DNA from: Bacteroidales bacterium UBA5342
GTDB taxonomy: Bacteria; Bacteroidota; Bacteroidia; Bacteroidales; UBA5342
NCBI GenBank assembly: GCA_002408065.1
Contig: DHQI01000028.1
Coordinates: 766 to 53,168 of the forward strand
DNA length: 52,403 bases
Direction: 5' to 3'
In this document: in pieces, positions 44,873 through 52,403 of the stretch
Position numbering within the stretch: position 1 is the stretch's first letter
How the letters are laid out: each line of letters starts with the position of its first letter
Position numbers and translations under genes: made by a program
Notes under the pieces: generated by a model
Databases searched by the model: none
What the model was told of the DNA's origin: nothing
The model's input: the letters and a program-made list of their open reading frames with translations, nothing else

Positions 44873-47827
44873 TTAAAATCCAATATTCATGCCGAATACA
44901 TATTCCTTTGAAAGTGGTACTGATCGTTGGCTCTCTAGCTCGGGGTCTAAGCCTGTCCAGCTAGTATGAGTCATTAGGTTTCGACCTGTAAAATAGAGTC
45001 TAAATTTTGTCAGTTTAAGCTTAGAGGTCAAGGTCTCGGGTATATCATAGGCTATGGTTAAATCTTTTAAACGGATAAAGCTGGCGTCTTCAAACCTCAC
45101 CACAGTGTTGCCTGATTGTTTATCAGAATTCGGAACATTGCTATAAATCTCATTTGTTGGATTGTCTGGTGTCCACCAGTCTCGGTTTACAGTGTTTCTT
45201 CTAACCTCATTCCACACATCTACACTCCATAGGTCATTCTCTTTGGTTAAGCCATGCACTCCATGAATAAAGAAACTGAATGTAAAACCTGAAAAGGTTA
45301 TGGTGTTTGTAAGCCCCCAGATAAAACTGGGGTCAGTTTGACCTTGTATTGTTTTATCATTTGCATCTAGAATATAATCACCATTCACATCGAGTAGTTT
45401 AACAAATCCTGGTTGTTGTCCATACAATGCTGCTTCTTCTGCTTCATCTTCTTGCCATACACCATCAAATTGAAAGTCGTAGTTGACACCAATAGGTTGG
45501 TCGATAAACCATTTGTTGCGTGTGTCGTCTAATTCTTCACCATCGATGCCCAGATCTCCGTATAGCGAGACTATTTTGTTTTTGGTATATGAGAAATTGG
45601 CATTGGTAGACCATACGATGTTAGAAGAGCTTATATTAACTGAGTTGATCGCGAATTCTATCCCTTTGTTATTAACCTCACCTATGTTTTGTGTTACTGT
45701 GGTAATGCCATGTATAGATGATATAGCTCTATCTAGTAGTAGATCAGTGGTGGTAGAATTGTATAGGTTAATGTCACCACTAATACGATTGTCTAAAAAA
45801 ACATAGTCTAAACCTATGTTTGAGGAGCTTGTCGTTTCCCAGCCAAGGTTATCTTCACCTAGCTTAGACGGGACATAGCCTGGTGCTGTAGCTCCAGATA
45901 TAATGTTGTCCAGACTGCTTAGTCGTGATATTGTGCTATATGGTGTTACAGCCTGATTTCCATTTTTACCCCACGAGGCTCTTAGTTTTAAAACATCTAA
46001 TTTGTCATTGTTAAAGAATGATTCGTTAGCAATGTTCCATCCTAGAGCAAGTGATGGGAAATCACCCCATCTGTTATTGGAGCCAAAGCGAGAACTGCCA
46101 TCACGACGGTATGTAAAGGTGAATAAATACCTTGAATCGTAATTGTAATTTGCTCTCAGCATTTGCGATATAAGATCTGATTCTGTGTATTCATCATACG
46201 ACGGAGATAAGTATTCAGCTTGTGCTGCAGAATATGATGTAAGGATGTCATGCGGATAACCTCTAGCATATAGTTCGTTAGCACTTCTATTGTAGCTTTC
46301 GTATCCATAGACAGCTGTTAGTGCAATGCTATTCTTCTTTACCGTAAAGTTATAGTCTAGGATGTTCTCTAGAGTAATATTTTCATACTGGTATCTAGCT
46401 ATATCTGAAGTGCCAGATTTTTCTAGTCCTACCTTAGTATCACGACCTCTGTAGGTTGCGACATCTCTATATCGATGCCTTGTACCTAAGTTTATCCGGT
46501 ATTGTAGTCCTTTGATGTATGGTACATCGACCTTTAAGTAACTACTAGTAGTTACTTGAAAACCCGTGTTGGTGTTATCATATAGTGTGGATTGTAGGGG
46601 GTTGCCAAAGTAGGGATCATCTTCCCATGGGTAGATCGTTAATGTTCCATCATCGTTATATGCCTTTGTTAGGGGGTTCATCCAGAAAGCACTAGAAAAT
46701 GATGGGGCTTCGCCACTTCTATCTTCATAGCTTAGCGATGTACGTGTGCCTAAGGTCAGCCAAGGTTTAATGTCTGCATCAATGTTTACCCGAGTTGATA
46801 TTCTTTTATAATCGTCATTTTTTGCGACACTATGAACGTCTAATAGGTTGGCAGCAATATAATATTTCGTCTTTTTATTTCCTCCTACCAATGATAGGTT
46901 GTGCTGATGGCTATAGCCTGTACGCATTGTTTCATCTGCCCAGTTGGTCCACTCTTGCTTATCGTATATACTCTGTTCTGATGCTGTCATGGCTAGTGGT
47001 TCCCGTTCCATTTTGAAGTCGTAGAATTCTTCACCAGTCATAAAGTCTGGTATTGAAGCCAATTTCTTTGTAGAGAAAAAGCCGTCATAGGCAAGCTTTA
47101 CCTGACCTTCTACTCCTTTCTTTGTCGTTATTAATATCACCCCATTGGCACCTCTAGAACCATAAATAGCTGCCGATGAAGCATCCTTTAATACCTCGAT
47201 AGACTTGATGTCGTTAGGACTTATATCCCGCAGTTGTCCATAGTAAGGCACTTCATCCACAACGATTAGAGGTGCATTAGAGGCTTTTATTGAATTTCTA
47301 CCTCTAATCATAATTGAAGAATTGTCGTTGCTTGGTGCTGCCCCTGCATCGCTCAGGGTAATTCTAACCCCTGGCATTGCTCCCTGTATTGCTTGAGAAA
47401 CATCAACATTGGGCACCATTTCAAGTCTCTCATCTGGCAAAGAAGCTACAGTACCTGTAATGTCACTTTTCTTTTGAGTACCATAACCTACCACTATCAG
47501 CTCACTTATTTCTCTCGAATCCTCAAGCAAAATCACATCGATAATAGATTGATTACCTACAACGATGGCTTGTTTTTCGTAGCCTAAAAATGAGAATTCT
47601 AAGGCCATATCTGTCTTTTCTACATTTATACTATATGTGCCGTTCAGATCAGTAATAGTGCCTATGCTTGTACCTTTGATAATTACTGTCACTCCAGGAA
47701 GGAGGTCGCCATTTGCTCCAGTTACTACTCCTTTTACGGTTTGTGCTTGTGCAAGAACCGTTAGGGTGCTGGAGAGTAAGACTATGATAAGTCCTAAAAA
47801 CTTAAGTATACTTCGATTCATTTTCAT
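44873..47827 (-). CDS. susC: SusC/RagA-family TonB-dependent transporter
   Basis: Outer-membrane transporter that takes up oligosaccharides with SusD. The 984-aa protein has a signal peptide (about 1-26), a carboxypeptidase-regulatory-like domain (about 29-110: GVVTGANGDLLPGVTVIIKG), the SusC TonB-box region SELIVVGYGTQKKSDITG, and the plug signature RGRNSIKASNAPLIVVDEVP with IEVLKDASSAAIYGSRGANGVILITTKKG. A barrel follows, with the family's C-terminal FTGRNLMTHTSWTGLDPE and a terminal Phe. The Met at 47821 is an alternative start. It is the first gene of the PUL2 minus-strand operon and stands divergent from its regulator. Confidence 0.96.
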   Translation of the reverse strand: MKMNRSILKFLGLIIVLLSSTLTVLAQAQTVKGVVTGANGDLLPGVTVIIKGTSIGTITDLNGTYSINVEKTDMALEFSFLGYEKQAIVVGNQSIIDVILLEDSREISELIVVGYGTQKKSDITGTVASLPDERLEMVPNVDVSQAIQGAMPGVRITLSDAGAAPSNDNSSIMIRGRNSIKASNAPLIVVDEVPYYGQLRDISPNDIKSIEVLKDASSAAIYGSRGANGVILITTKKGVEGQVKLAYDGFFSTKKLASIPDFMTGEEFYDFKMEREPLAMTASEQSIYDKQEWTNWADETMRTGYSHQHNLSLVGGNKKTKYYIAANLLDVHSVAKNDDYKRISTRVNIDADIKPWLTLGTRTSLSYEDRSGEAPSFSSAFWMNPLTKAYNDDGTLTIYPWEDDPYFGNPLQSTLYDNTNTGFQVTTSSYLKVDVPYIKGLQYRINLGTRHRYRDVATYRGRDTKVGLEKSGTSDIARYQYENITLENILDYNFTVKKNSIALTAVYGYESYNRSANELYARGYPHDILTSYSAAQAEYLSPSYDEYTESDLISQMLRANYNYDSRYLFTFTYRRDGSSRFGSNNRWGDFPSLALGWNIANESFFNNDKLDVLKLRASWGKNGNQAVTPYSTISRLSSLDNIISGATAPGYVPSKLGEDNLGWETTSSSNIGLDYVFLDNRISGDINLYNSTTTDLLLDRAISSIHGITTVTQNIGEVNNKGIEFAINSVNISSSNIVWSTNANFSYTKNKIVSLYGDLGIDGEELDDTRNKWFIDQPIGVNYDFQFDGVWQEDEAEEAALYGQQPGFVKLLDVNGDYILDANDKTIQGQTDPSFIWGLTNTITFSGFTFSFFIHGVHGLTKENDLWSVDVWNEVRRNTVNRDWWTPDNPTNEIYSNVPNSDKQSGNTVVRFEDASFIRLKDLTIAYDIPETLTSKLKLTKFRLYFTGRNLMTHTSWTGLDPELESQRSVPLSKEYVFGMNIGF

Positions 47828-47970
47828 ATTAGTTTAGATTCAGTAGTGTTCATTAGTAATATTATTATATCCTTCATTATCCTTCACAGGTGCACCTAAG
47901 ACATAGAAGGTTTGTTATTATATGTTTTAATCTTTAGTACATAAATAGATTTCTTTTAATGATTCGTCGA

Positions 47971-47978
47971 CAAAACTA
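47971..47978 (-). promoter_or_regulatory. -7 element of the susC promoter
   Basis: On the minus strand this reads TAGTTTTG, a match to TAnnTTTG. No -33 box is visible at normal spacing, as expected for an activator-dependent PUL promoter. Confidence 0.45.
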
Positions 47979-48049
47979 CGTCCAGTTTATTGTATTTGTT
48001 TTTGCTTATGTGTCTAATTTCTAACAAAATTGTGGCAAGCTTTTAAATA

Positions 48050-48066
48050 TGTTTCATCGTGAAACA
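48050..48066. promoter_or_regulatory. inverted repeat upstream of susC, candidate HTCS operator
   Basis: TGTTTCA-TCG-TGAAACA has perfect 7-base arms and a 3-base spacer. It lies 71 bases upstream of the susC -7 box and closely resembles the repeat at 6966-6983 in PUL1. Confidence 0.5.
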
Positions 48067-48143
48067 AGAGTAAAAAGAAAAACTGTCATTATTCAATAGC
48101 GATATAAATTTTAACCTTTATATTCGTACAATATTTTCCTGCT

Positions 48144-51100
48144 ATGAATAGATGTAATTTTATCCTTCCCGTTTTATTCTTTTTCTGTTTTTCTATATTA
48201 AATGCCTCAAGGGTTATACCTCTCACTGAAATTAGTCCAAAGGGGGGAGTAGCCATAACATCAGTAATGTGTATAAATGAAGATGATTTAGGCTTTATAT
48301 GGTTTGGTACTAATAATGGATTGTTTAGGTATAATACACATGAAATTAAAAGGTACAGTTACTCCCAGTCAGATAGTAGCACTATCTCTACCAATAGAAT
48401 AAACAAGATTCTTAGGGACTCCAAAGGGCAATTGTTTATAGCCACTGAAGATGGTATCTGTAAGTATAATCCTATATCAGATAATTTCTCAAGACTTAAA
48501 ATAACAGATAAACTGAATCATCCTATTGGGACAGATATTATTACTTTGCTTGAGACTGAGTCTGGACAATATTGGATGTTAGATGAACGAGGTTTAGCAA
48601 TTTTATTTCCAGATCTTAACACAGCAGAATATCTACAATTAGAGAACACAATGTCTCGTGCCCGATTGTTATATAAAGATAATAGGGATTACCTATGGCT
48701 AGTGTTTCAAGATGGTTCTATTTATTATAAAAGCCCCGAAGTTGCGGATTTCGTTTTTTTTGCCAATGCTCTATCAGGGTATCCAAGGGCTATGTATTGT
48801 GATGATGATAATATTTGGATTGGATATGATCAAGTAGGCTTATTGTGTTTTGATAATGGTGGAAATTTGATAAGGCATTATTCAAGCACTAATGATTTTA
48901 TAAGTGATCAGGTCCGCAGTATTATAAAATCTCATGATGGAAGTATATGGGTGGGCACATATAATGGTATAGCTGTTGTAAAAGAGCATACTGTTATTAA
49001 AGAAATTAAATCTGATAAGTATCCTCATTTACCTAATCAATCAATATGGTCGTTGTACAAAGATTCAAATGATATTATTTGGATTGGTACTTGGCTTGGA
49101 GGTCTGTGTTACTATAGTGATTTTACTAAGTCTGTATTTCATACTACCAATAAGAATGCTAACAAGGATAAGAAGCAGTTTATTATTACATCTTTTGCTC
49201 AAGATCCAGATAGTATCCATATTTGGATAGGGACAGAGGCCGGTACCCTTATTAAGTATAATACAAAAACAAATGCTAGTAGTTTGACAAGTGTCGGTGT
49301 GGGAAACGATATGGTGAGAAATATTAGAGCAATTACATTTGATAAGTTTGATAGAATGTGGATAGGCACTAGAGGAGATGGAATTGTATATAGAGATAAG
49401 GGTAAAGATGCTTTTAAAAGGTTAGAAGTCCCATTTGCTACAGGCTTACAAGCTTTAAGTTTGCTTCCCGTGGATGATGGCGTTTGGATTAGTGATTATC
49501 AGCAGGGGGTGTTTTTTTATTCCTTTGAGGAAAAAGATTTTAAAAGGTATCAGCATAATCCTATAGATGCACATTCTATTTCGGATAAACACGTGAGAAA
49601 GATCATTGAGGATTCTAAGGGTAATATATGGTTTGCGACACAAAACGGAGTGAACCTATTGAGAAAAGGGAGCTCTGAATTTTTGCATTTTTTTCATAAA
49701 TCGGATATTACTGAAAGCTTAGCTGAAGATTACAATTATAGTATAATGGAGGATAGCCAGGGTAATATATGGCTTGGCACAAATGGTAGTGGTCTTGATA
49801 AGCTTAACACTTCTAGTTTTAAATTTGAACACTTCGCCAAGAAGGATGGACTACCCGGAAACGATATATATGCTATACTAGAAGACAGAGACTCCAATTT
49901 GTGGCTCTCGACAGATAATGGGATCTGTAGGTATAGTCCTCAAAAGAACGAAGTGCTAACCTTCGGTAAAATAGATGGTATATATAATAATAGTTTTAAT
50001 CCTAACTCAGCTCTATTCTCAATGGAAGGCGTTATGTTCTTTGGAGGCTCAAATGGCTTTGTTCGTTTTAGACCTGAGGATATTTTAACCCGTAATATAA
50101 TTGAGCCCAAGACGGTTATTACGGGCTTTTACATTAATAACCAACAGATACTTTCAGGAAAGAACGAGGTCCTTTCGGAAAGCATTAGCTATACTCAATC
50201 GGTCGAATTGAATTATAAGCAGAATTCTTTTAGTTTTGATTTTGTTGCCACAAATTATATTTATCCAGACAAAAACAAATTTAGATATAGACTAAAAGGG
50301 TTTAGTGACTCGTGGATTACTGTAGAGAACCATGCTTCGGCAACTTTCACTAATATTCCTCCTGGGAAATATGATTTTGAGGTTAAAGCGTCTAATAATG
50401 ATGGAGTCTGGAGTGAAGTCCCCACAGCAGTTGCTATTACTATTATACCTCCACTTTGGAAGAGGTGGTATGCTTTCATGCTATACATCGTTTTTGGATT
50501 AATAGTCATTCTGTACTTACGGAATGAAACAATTAAACGGCACGACTTAAAGACTCAAATAGAACTTGAAAAAGTAAAACGAGAAAGTGAGGAGAGTATC
50601 CATCAGGTTAAATTACAGTTTTTTACAAATATATCTCACGAATTTAGAACTCCTCTGACGCTCATCCTGAATCCTTTGAATCGGTTGTTGAATAATAATC
50701 AATTTGAGAAGCCAATACAGACACAGCTGAATATTATTAGGAATAACTCCAATCGTCTTCTGAGGTTAATTGATCAAATTCTAGATTTTAGAAAGATTGA
50801 GTCCGAAAAACTTTCACTTAGACCTGTGAAATCTGATGTTGTTGCTTTTACTCAAGGAGTGTTCAGCTGTTTTAGTGAACATGCCAAACATCATTCATTT
50901 AAATACACATTTAATACCGATAGTCCTGAATTATACATTGATTTTGATCCAGAGAAATTGGATAAGATAATCTTCAATATCCTCTCGAATGCCTTTAAAT
51001 ATAGTAATGACGGTGGTAGCATTGTAGTGAGTATACGTCGAAATTTATATAATGACACCCGTCATCAGATCGAGGGGATATATGTAATTGGTGATACTGA

Positions 51101-52217
51101 ACTTAAAGACTATGTCGAAATCGTTATTGCGGATGAAGGCGTTGGCATCGCACAAGAGATGTTACCGATAATATTTGAACGTTTTTATCGTTTAGATAAC
51201 GCTCATATGCAGGGCAGTGGTATTGGTCTTGCACTGACCAAAGATTACATAGAGCTTCATCACGGCAGTCTGTCTATTTCATCGACCCCAGACAAAGGCA
51301 CTGTGGTGTGTGTTAGGATCCCCGTTTCGCAGCCATCCTTAGTAGAGGAACAGTCAATAGCTATGTCTGATCAGAAAATAAAAACGGAGCAAAACATTGA
51401 ATGTCTTGTGTCTGAGAAAAGCTTTGATGGGTTAGAGATGAATTATCAAGAATCCTTAGTGTTAATAGTAGAAGATAATATGGAATTATTGGACTACTTG
51501 GGGAATTTGCTAAGCGATTACTTTAAGGTGGCAAAGGCAAAAAATGGAAGAGAAGGGCTTGATCAAGTGAACTCCTTATATCCAGATATTATTATTTCAG
51601 ATGTGATGATGCCTGAGATGGATGGCTTAGAATTATGCGAAAAGATTAAGTCAGATATTCAAACGAGCCATATTCCTATTGTACTACTTACTGCTTTAGA
51701 GACTATTAAAGATCGTATTTCAGGGCTACATGCAGGAGCCGATGCTTATATGCCTAAGCCATTTAATGATCAACTTCTTTTGGTACAGATTGCTAATCTG
51801 CTTGACTCTAGAAAAACACTAAGGGAAACCTTTACCGATTCTAGTAATAATTGGATAACGAAAGTGGAATCGATGGATCTCGATAAGAAACTTATATTGA
51901 GAGCTTCGCAGTTAGTAGATTTAAATCTGTCAAATGTTGACTTTACGGTAGATGTCTTAGCCAGTGAGCTAAATCTGAGTAGAACGACACTGCATAGAAA
52001 ACTAAAATCACTAACCAATCAGTCAGCGACTGAGTTTATTCGTTTTATCAGACTAAAAAAATCTATCGACTTGATGAAAGAGGGTAAGTATAAGATCAAT
52101 GAAATAGGCTATGCTGTTGGCTTTAATTCACATAATTACTTCACAACATCTTTCAAAAAACAATATGGAATATCGCCGACAGAATTTATGAAAAAAAATG
52201 CTTTGAACAGAGGGTAG
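48144..52217 (+). CDS. hybrid two-component system regulator of PUL2 (HTCS)
   Basis: A 1357-aa one-protein sensor and transcription factor. Order: signal peptide (1-21, ending SILNA); two beta-propeller-type sensor domains (about 30-690, with repeated IWIGTxxGL-type motifs); Y_Y_Y domain (about 690-765, ends NIPPGKYDFEVKASNNDG); a membrane helix (about 772-792); HisKA with His832 in the canonical SHEFRTP; HATPase (N box SNAFKYSNDGG, GVGIAQEM, GSGIGLAL); receiver with Asp1153 in SDVMMPEMDG; AraC-type DNA-binding C-terminus (FNSHNYFTTSFKKQYGISPTEFM). Unlike its PUL1 counterpart, it keeps all the kinase residues I can check. It stands divergent from susC, which it most likely activates. Arg codons AGA/AGG look commoner here than in the PUL1 regulator. 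Confidence 0.95.
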   Translation: MNRCNFILPVLFFFCFSILNASRVIPLTEISPKGGVAITSVMCINEDDLGFIWFGTNNGLFRYNTHEIKRYSYSQSDSSTISTNRINKILRDSKGQLFIATEDGICKYNPISDNFSRLKITDKLNHPIGTDIITLLETESGQYWMLDERGLAILFPDLNTAEYLQLENTMSRARLLYKDNRDYLWLVFQDGSIYYKSPEVADFVFFANALSGYPRAMYCDDDNIWIGYDQVGLLCFDNGGNLIRHYSSTNDFISDQVRSIIKSHDGSIWVGTYNGIAVVKEHTVIKEIKSDKYPHLPNQSIWSLYKDSNDIIWIGTWLGGLCYYSDFTKSVFHTTNKNANKDKKQFIITSFAQDPDSIHIWIGTEAGTLIKYNTKTNASSLTSVGVGNDMVRNIRAITFDKFDRMWIGTRGDGIVYRDKGKDAFKRLEVPFATGLQALSLLPVDDGVWISDYQQGVFFYSFEEKDFKRYQHNPIDAHSISDKHVRKIIEDSKGNIWFATQNGVNLLRKGSSEFLHFFHKSDITESLAEDYNYSIMEDSQGNIWLGTNGSGLDKLNTSSFKFEHFAKKDGLPGNDIYAILEDRDSNLWLSTDNGICRYSPQKNEVLTFGKIDGIYNNSFNPNSALFSMEGVMFFGGSNGFVRFRPEDILTRNIIEPKTVITGFYINNQQILSGKNEVLSESISYTQSVELNYKQNSFSFDFVATNYIYPDKNKFRYRLKGFSDSWITVENHASATFTNIPPGKYDFEVKASNNDGVWSEVPTAVAITIIPPLWKRWYAFMLYIVFGLIVILYLRNETIKRHDLKTQIELEKVKRESEESIHQVKLQFFTNISHEFRTPLTLILNPLNRLLNNNQFEKPIQTQLNIIRNNSNRLLRLIDQILDFRKIESEKLSLRPVKSDVVAFTQGVFSCFSEHAKHHSFKYTFNTDSPELYIDFDPEKLDKIIFNILSNAFKYSNDGGSIVVSIRRNLYNDTRHQIEGIYVIGDTELKDYVEIVIADEGVGIAQEMLPIIFERFYRLDNAHMQGSGIGLALTKDYIELHHGSLSISSTPDKGTVVCVRIPVSQPSLVEEQSIAMSDQKIKTEQNIECLVSEKSFDGLEMNYQESLVLIVEDNMELLDYLGNLLSDYFKVAKAKNGREGLDQVNSLYPDIIISDVMMPEMDGLELCEKIKSDIQTSHIPIVLLTALETIKDRISGLHAGADAYMPKPFNDQLLLVQIANLLDSRKTLRETFTDSSNNWITKVESMDLDKKLILRASQLVDLNLSNVDFTVDVLASELNLSRTTLHRKLKSLTNQSATEFIRFIRLKKSIDLMKEGKYKINEIGYAVGFNSHNYFTTSFKKQYGISPTEFMKKNALNRG

Positions 52218-52250
52218 TTGAAAAGCCCCTATTATCACCCAAAAAACAAC

Positions 52251-52319
52251 TACATTTGCGCCGACAAAAAAAGCAGAACAACTATGAAAACAGAATTAAT
52301 AAATAGTAAGTTCAATTAG
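52251..52319 (+). pseudogene. promoter and 11-codon stub of a truncated gene
   Basis: TACATTTG (52251-52258) is a good -7 box. An ATG at 52284 opens MKTELINSKFN and stops at a TAG that is formed at the edge of the 86-bp repeat (52318). It looks like the start of a gene cut off by a rearrangement at the repeat boundary. The original gene is not recognisable. Confidence 0.4.
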
Positions 52320-52403
52320 TGAATGCTTGGCTTATTTAATTTTCCAAAGCTTTGCCATTTTATCATAGACTGCGGTGTTTTCATATACCCCAATGAATTC
52401 TTT
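52318..52403. repeat. 86-bp direct repeat, right copy (runs off the window)
   Basis: 84 of 86 bases match 33762-33847. The true right end of the repeat cannot be seen because the window stops inside it. Confidence 0.95.
52332..52403 (-). CDS. 3' end of gene X (partial, unrecognised)
   Basis: The minus strand reads an open C-terminal stretch, FIGVYENTAVYDKMAKLW(KIK), ending in TAA at 52332-52334. It is identical in protein sequence to the remnant at 33776, while the two base differences are silent. This suggests at least one copy is, or recently was, a working gene; the body of the present copy lies beyond the window. I do not recognise the family. Confidence 0.5.
   Translation of the reverse strand, partial: KEFIGVYENTAVYDKMAKLWKIK

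Larger units (their letters stand above)
47828..48143. promoter_or_regulatory. 316-base divergent control region between susC and the PUL2 regulator
   Basis: This AT-rich gap holds the susC -7 box (47971-47978), an inverted repeat (48050-48066) and, in front of the regulator, TATATTCG (48119-48126), one base off TAnnTTTG and 17 bases before the ATG. No ORF is credible here. The susC leader would be about 140 bases long. Confidence 0.55.

Noticed and set aside
33762..52403. A complete mobile element with its own integrase or transposase
   Set aside because: No integrase, transposase, relaxase or IS-type inverted ends are visible between the repeats; only the repeat pair supports insertion.

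Overview
The window looks like a chromosomal segment of a polysaccharide-degrading member of the Bacteroidetes, probably a marine or anaerobic Bacteroidia of the Marinilabiliales type (inferred, not proven). Signs seen directly: two giant one-protein hybrid two-component regulators, SusC/SusD-type outer-membrane proteins, several exported proteins with type IX secretion (T9SS) C-terminal domains, TAnnTTTG-type -7 promoter elements, and TTG starts. No rRNA, CRISPR array, transposase or integrase is visible.

Layout. 1-2702: the 5' half of an initiator tRNA-Met (minus strand), an exported MsrB-MsrA fusion, an exported nitroreductase-like protein, and recO. 2858-25668: polysaccharide utilisation locus 1 (PUL1), all on the plus strand. 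It holds a hybrid regulator, a TonB-dependent receptor of the Xanthomonas/Caulobacter type with no SusD partner, three T9SS beta-helix proteins, a GH2 enzyme, a GH88-deacetylase fusion lipoprotein, and a decayed GH43-like gene with two lesions. 25780-33562: housekeeping genes, namely alanine dehydrogenase, a DEDDy exonuclease, a GH3-beta-lactamase fusion and an AMP-ligase/ACP/acyltransferase fusion. 33563-34770: a graveyard of gene fragments (a chimeric ald piece, a NifU-like 5' end, and the 3' half of a GGGtGRT-family gene). 35144-52217: PUL2, with susC, susD, a T9SS surface protein, a GH2 with a discoidin domain, a cupin lipoprotein and a broken clan-A glycosidase on the minus strand, and a divergent hybrid regulator on the plus strand. 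52318-52403: the second copy of an 86-bp repeat that also lies at 33762-33847. It reads as the 3' end of a gene running out of the window.

How the genes may work together. In PUL1, secreted beta-helix proteins (candidate lyases or glycan binders) would cut a uronic-acid polysaccharide. The TonB receptor would import fragments, GH88 would remove the unsaturated uronate that lyases leave, its fused deacetylase domain would remove acetyl groups, and GH2 would trim the neutral or uronic residues. PUL2 is a classical SusC/SusD system with an exo-acting GH2. It looks more AT-rich by eye, and the 86-bp direct repeats bracket it, so it may be an acquired island.

Most interesting points: (1) the promoter regions of both PUL transporter genes carry a near-identical inverted repeat, TGTTnCA-N3/4-TGnAACA, a candidate operator for the regulators; (2) the GH88-deacetylase fusion; (3) the 86-bp repeat pair and gene graveyard framing PUL2; (4) hairpins in every sizeable gap of the PUL2 operon, one a highly structured 87-nt element; (5) an 867-bp tandem duplication inside the 1679-aa T9SS protein. 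The exact substrates cannot be read from sequence alone.
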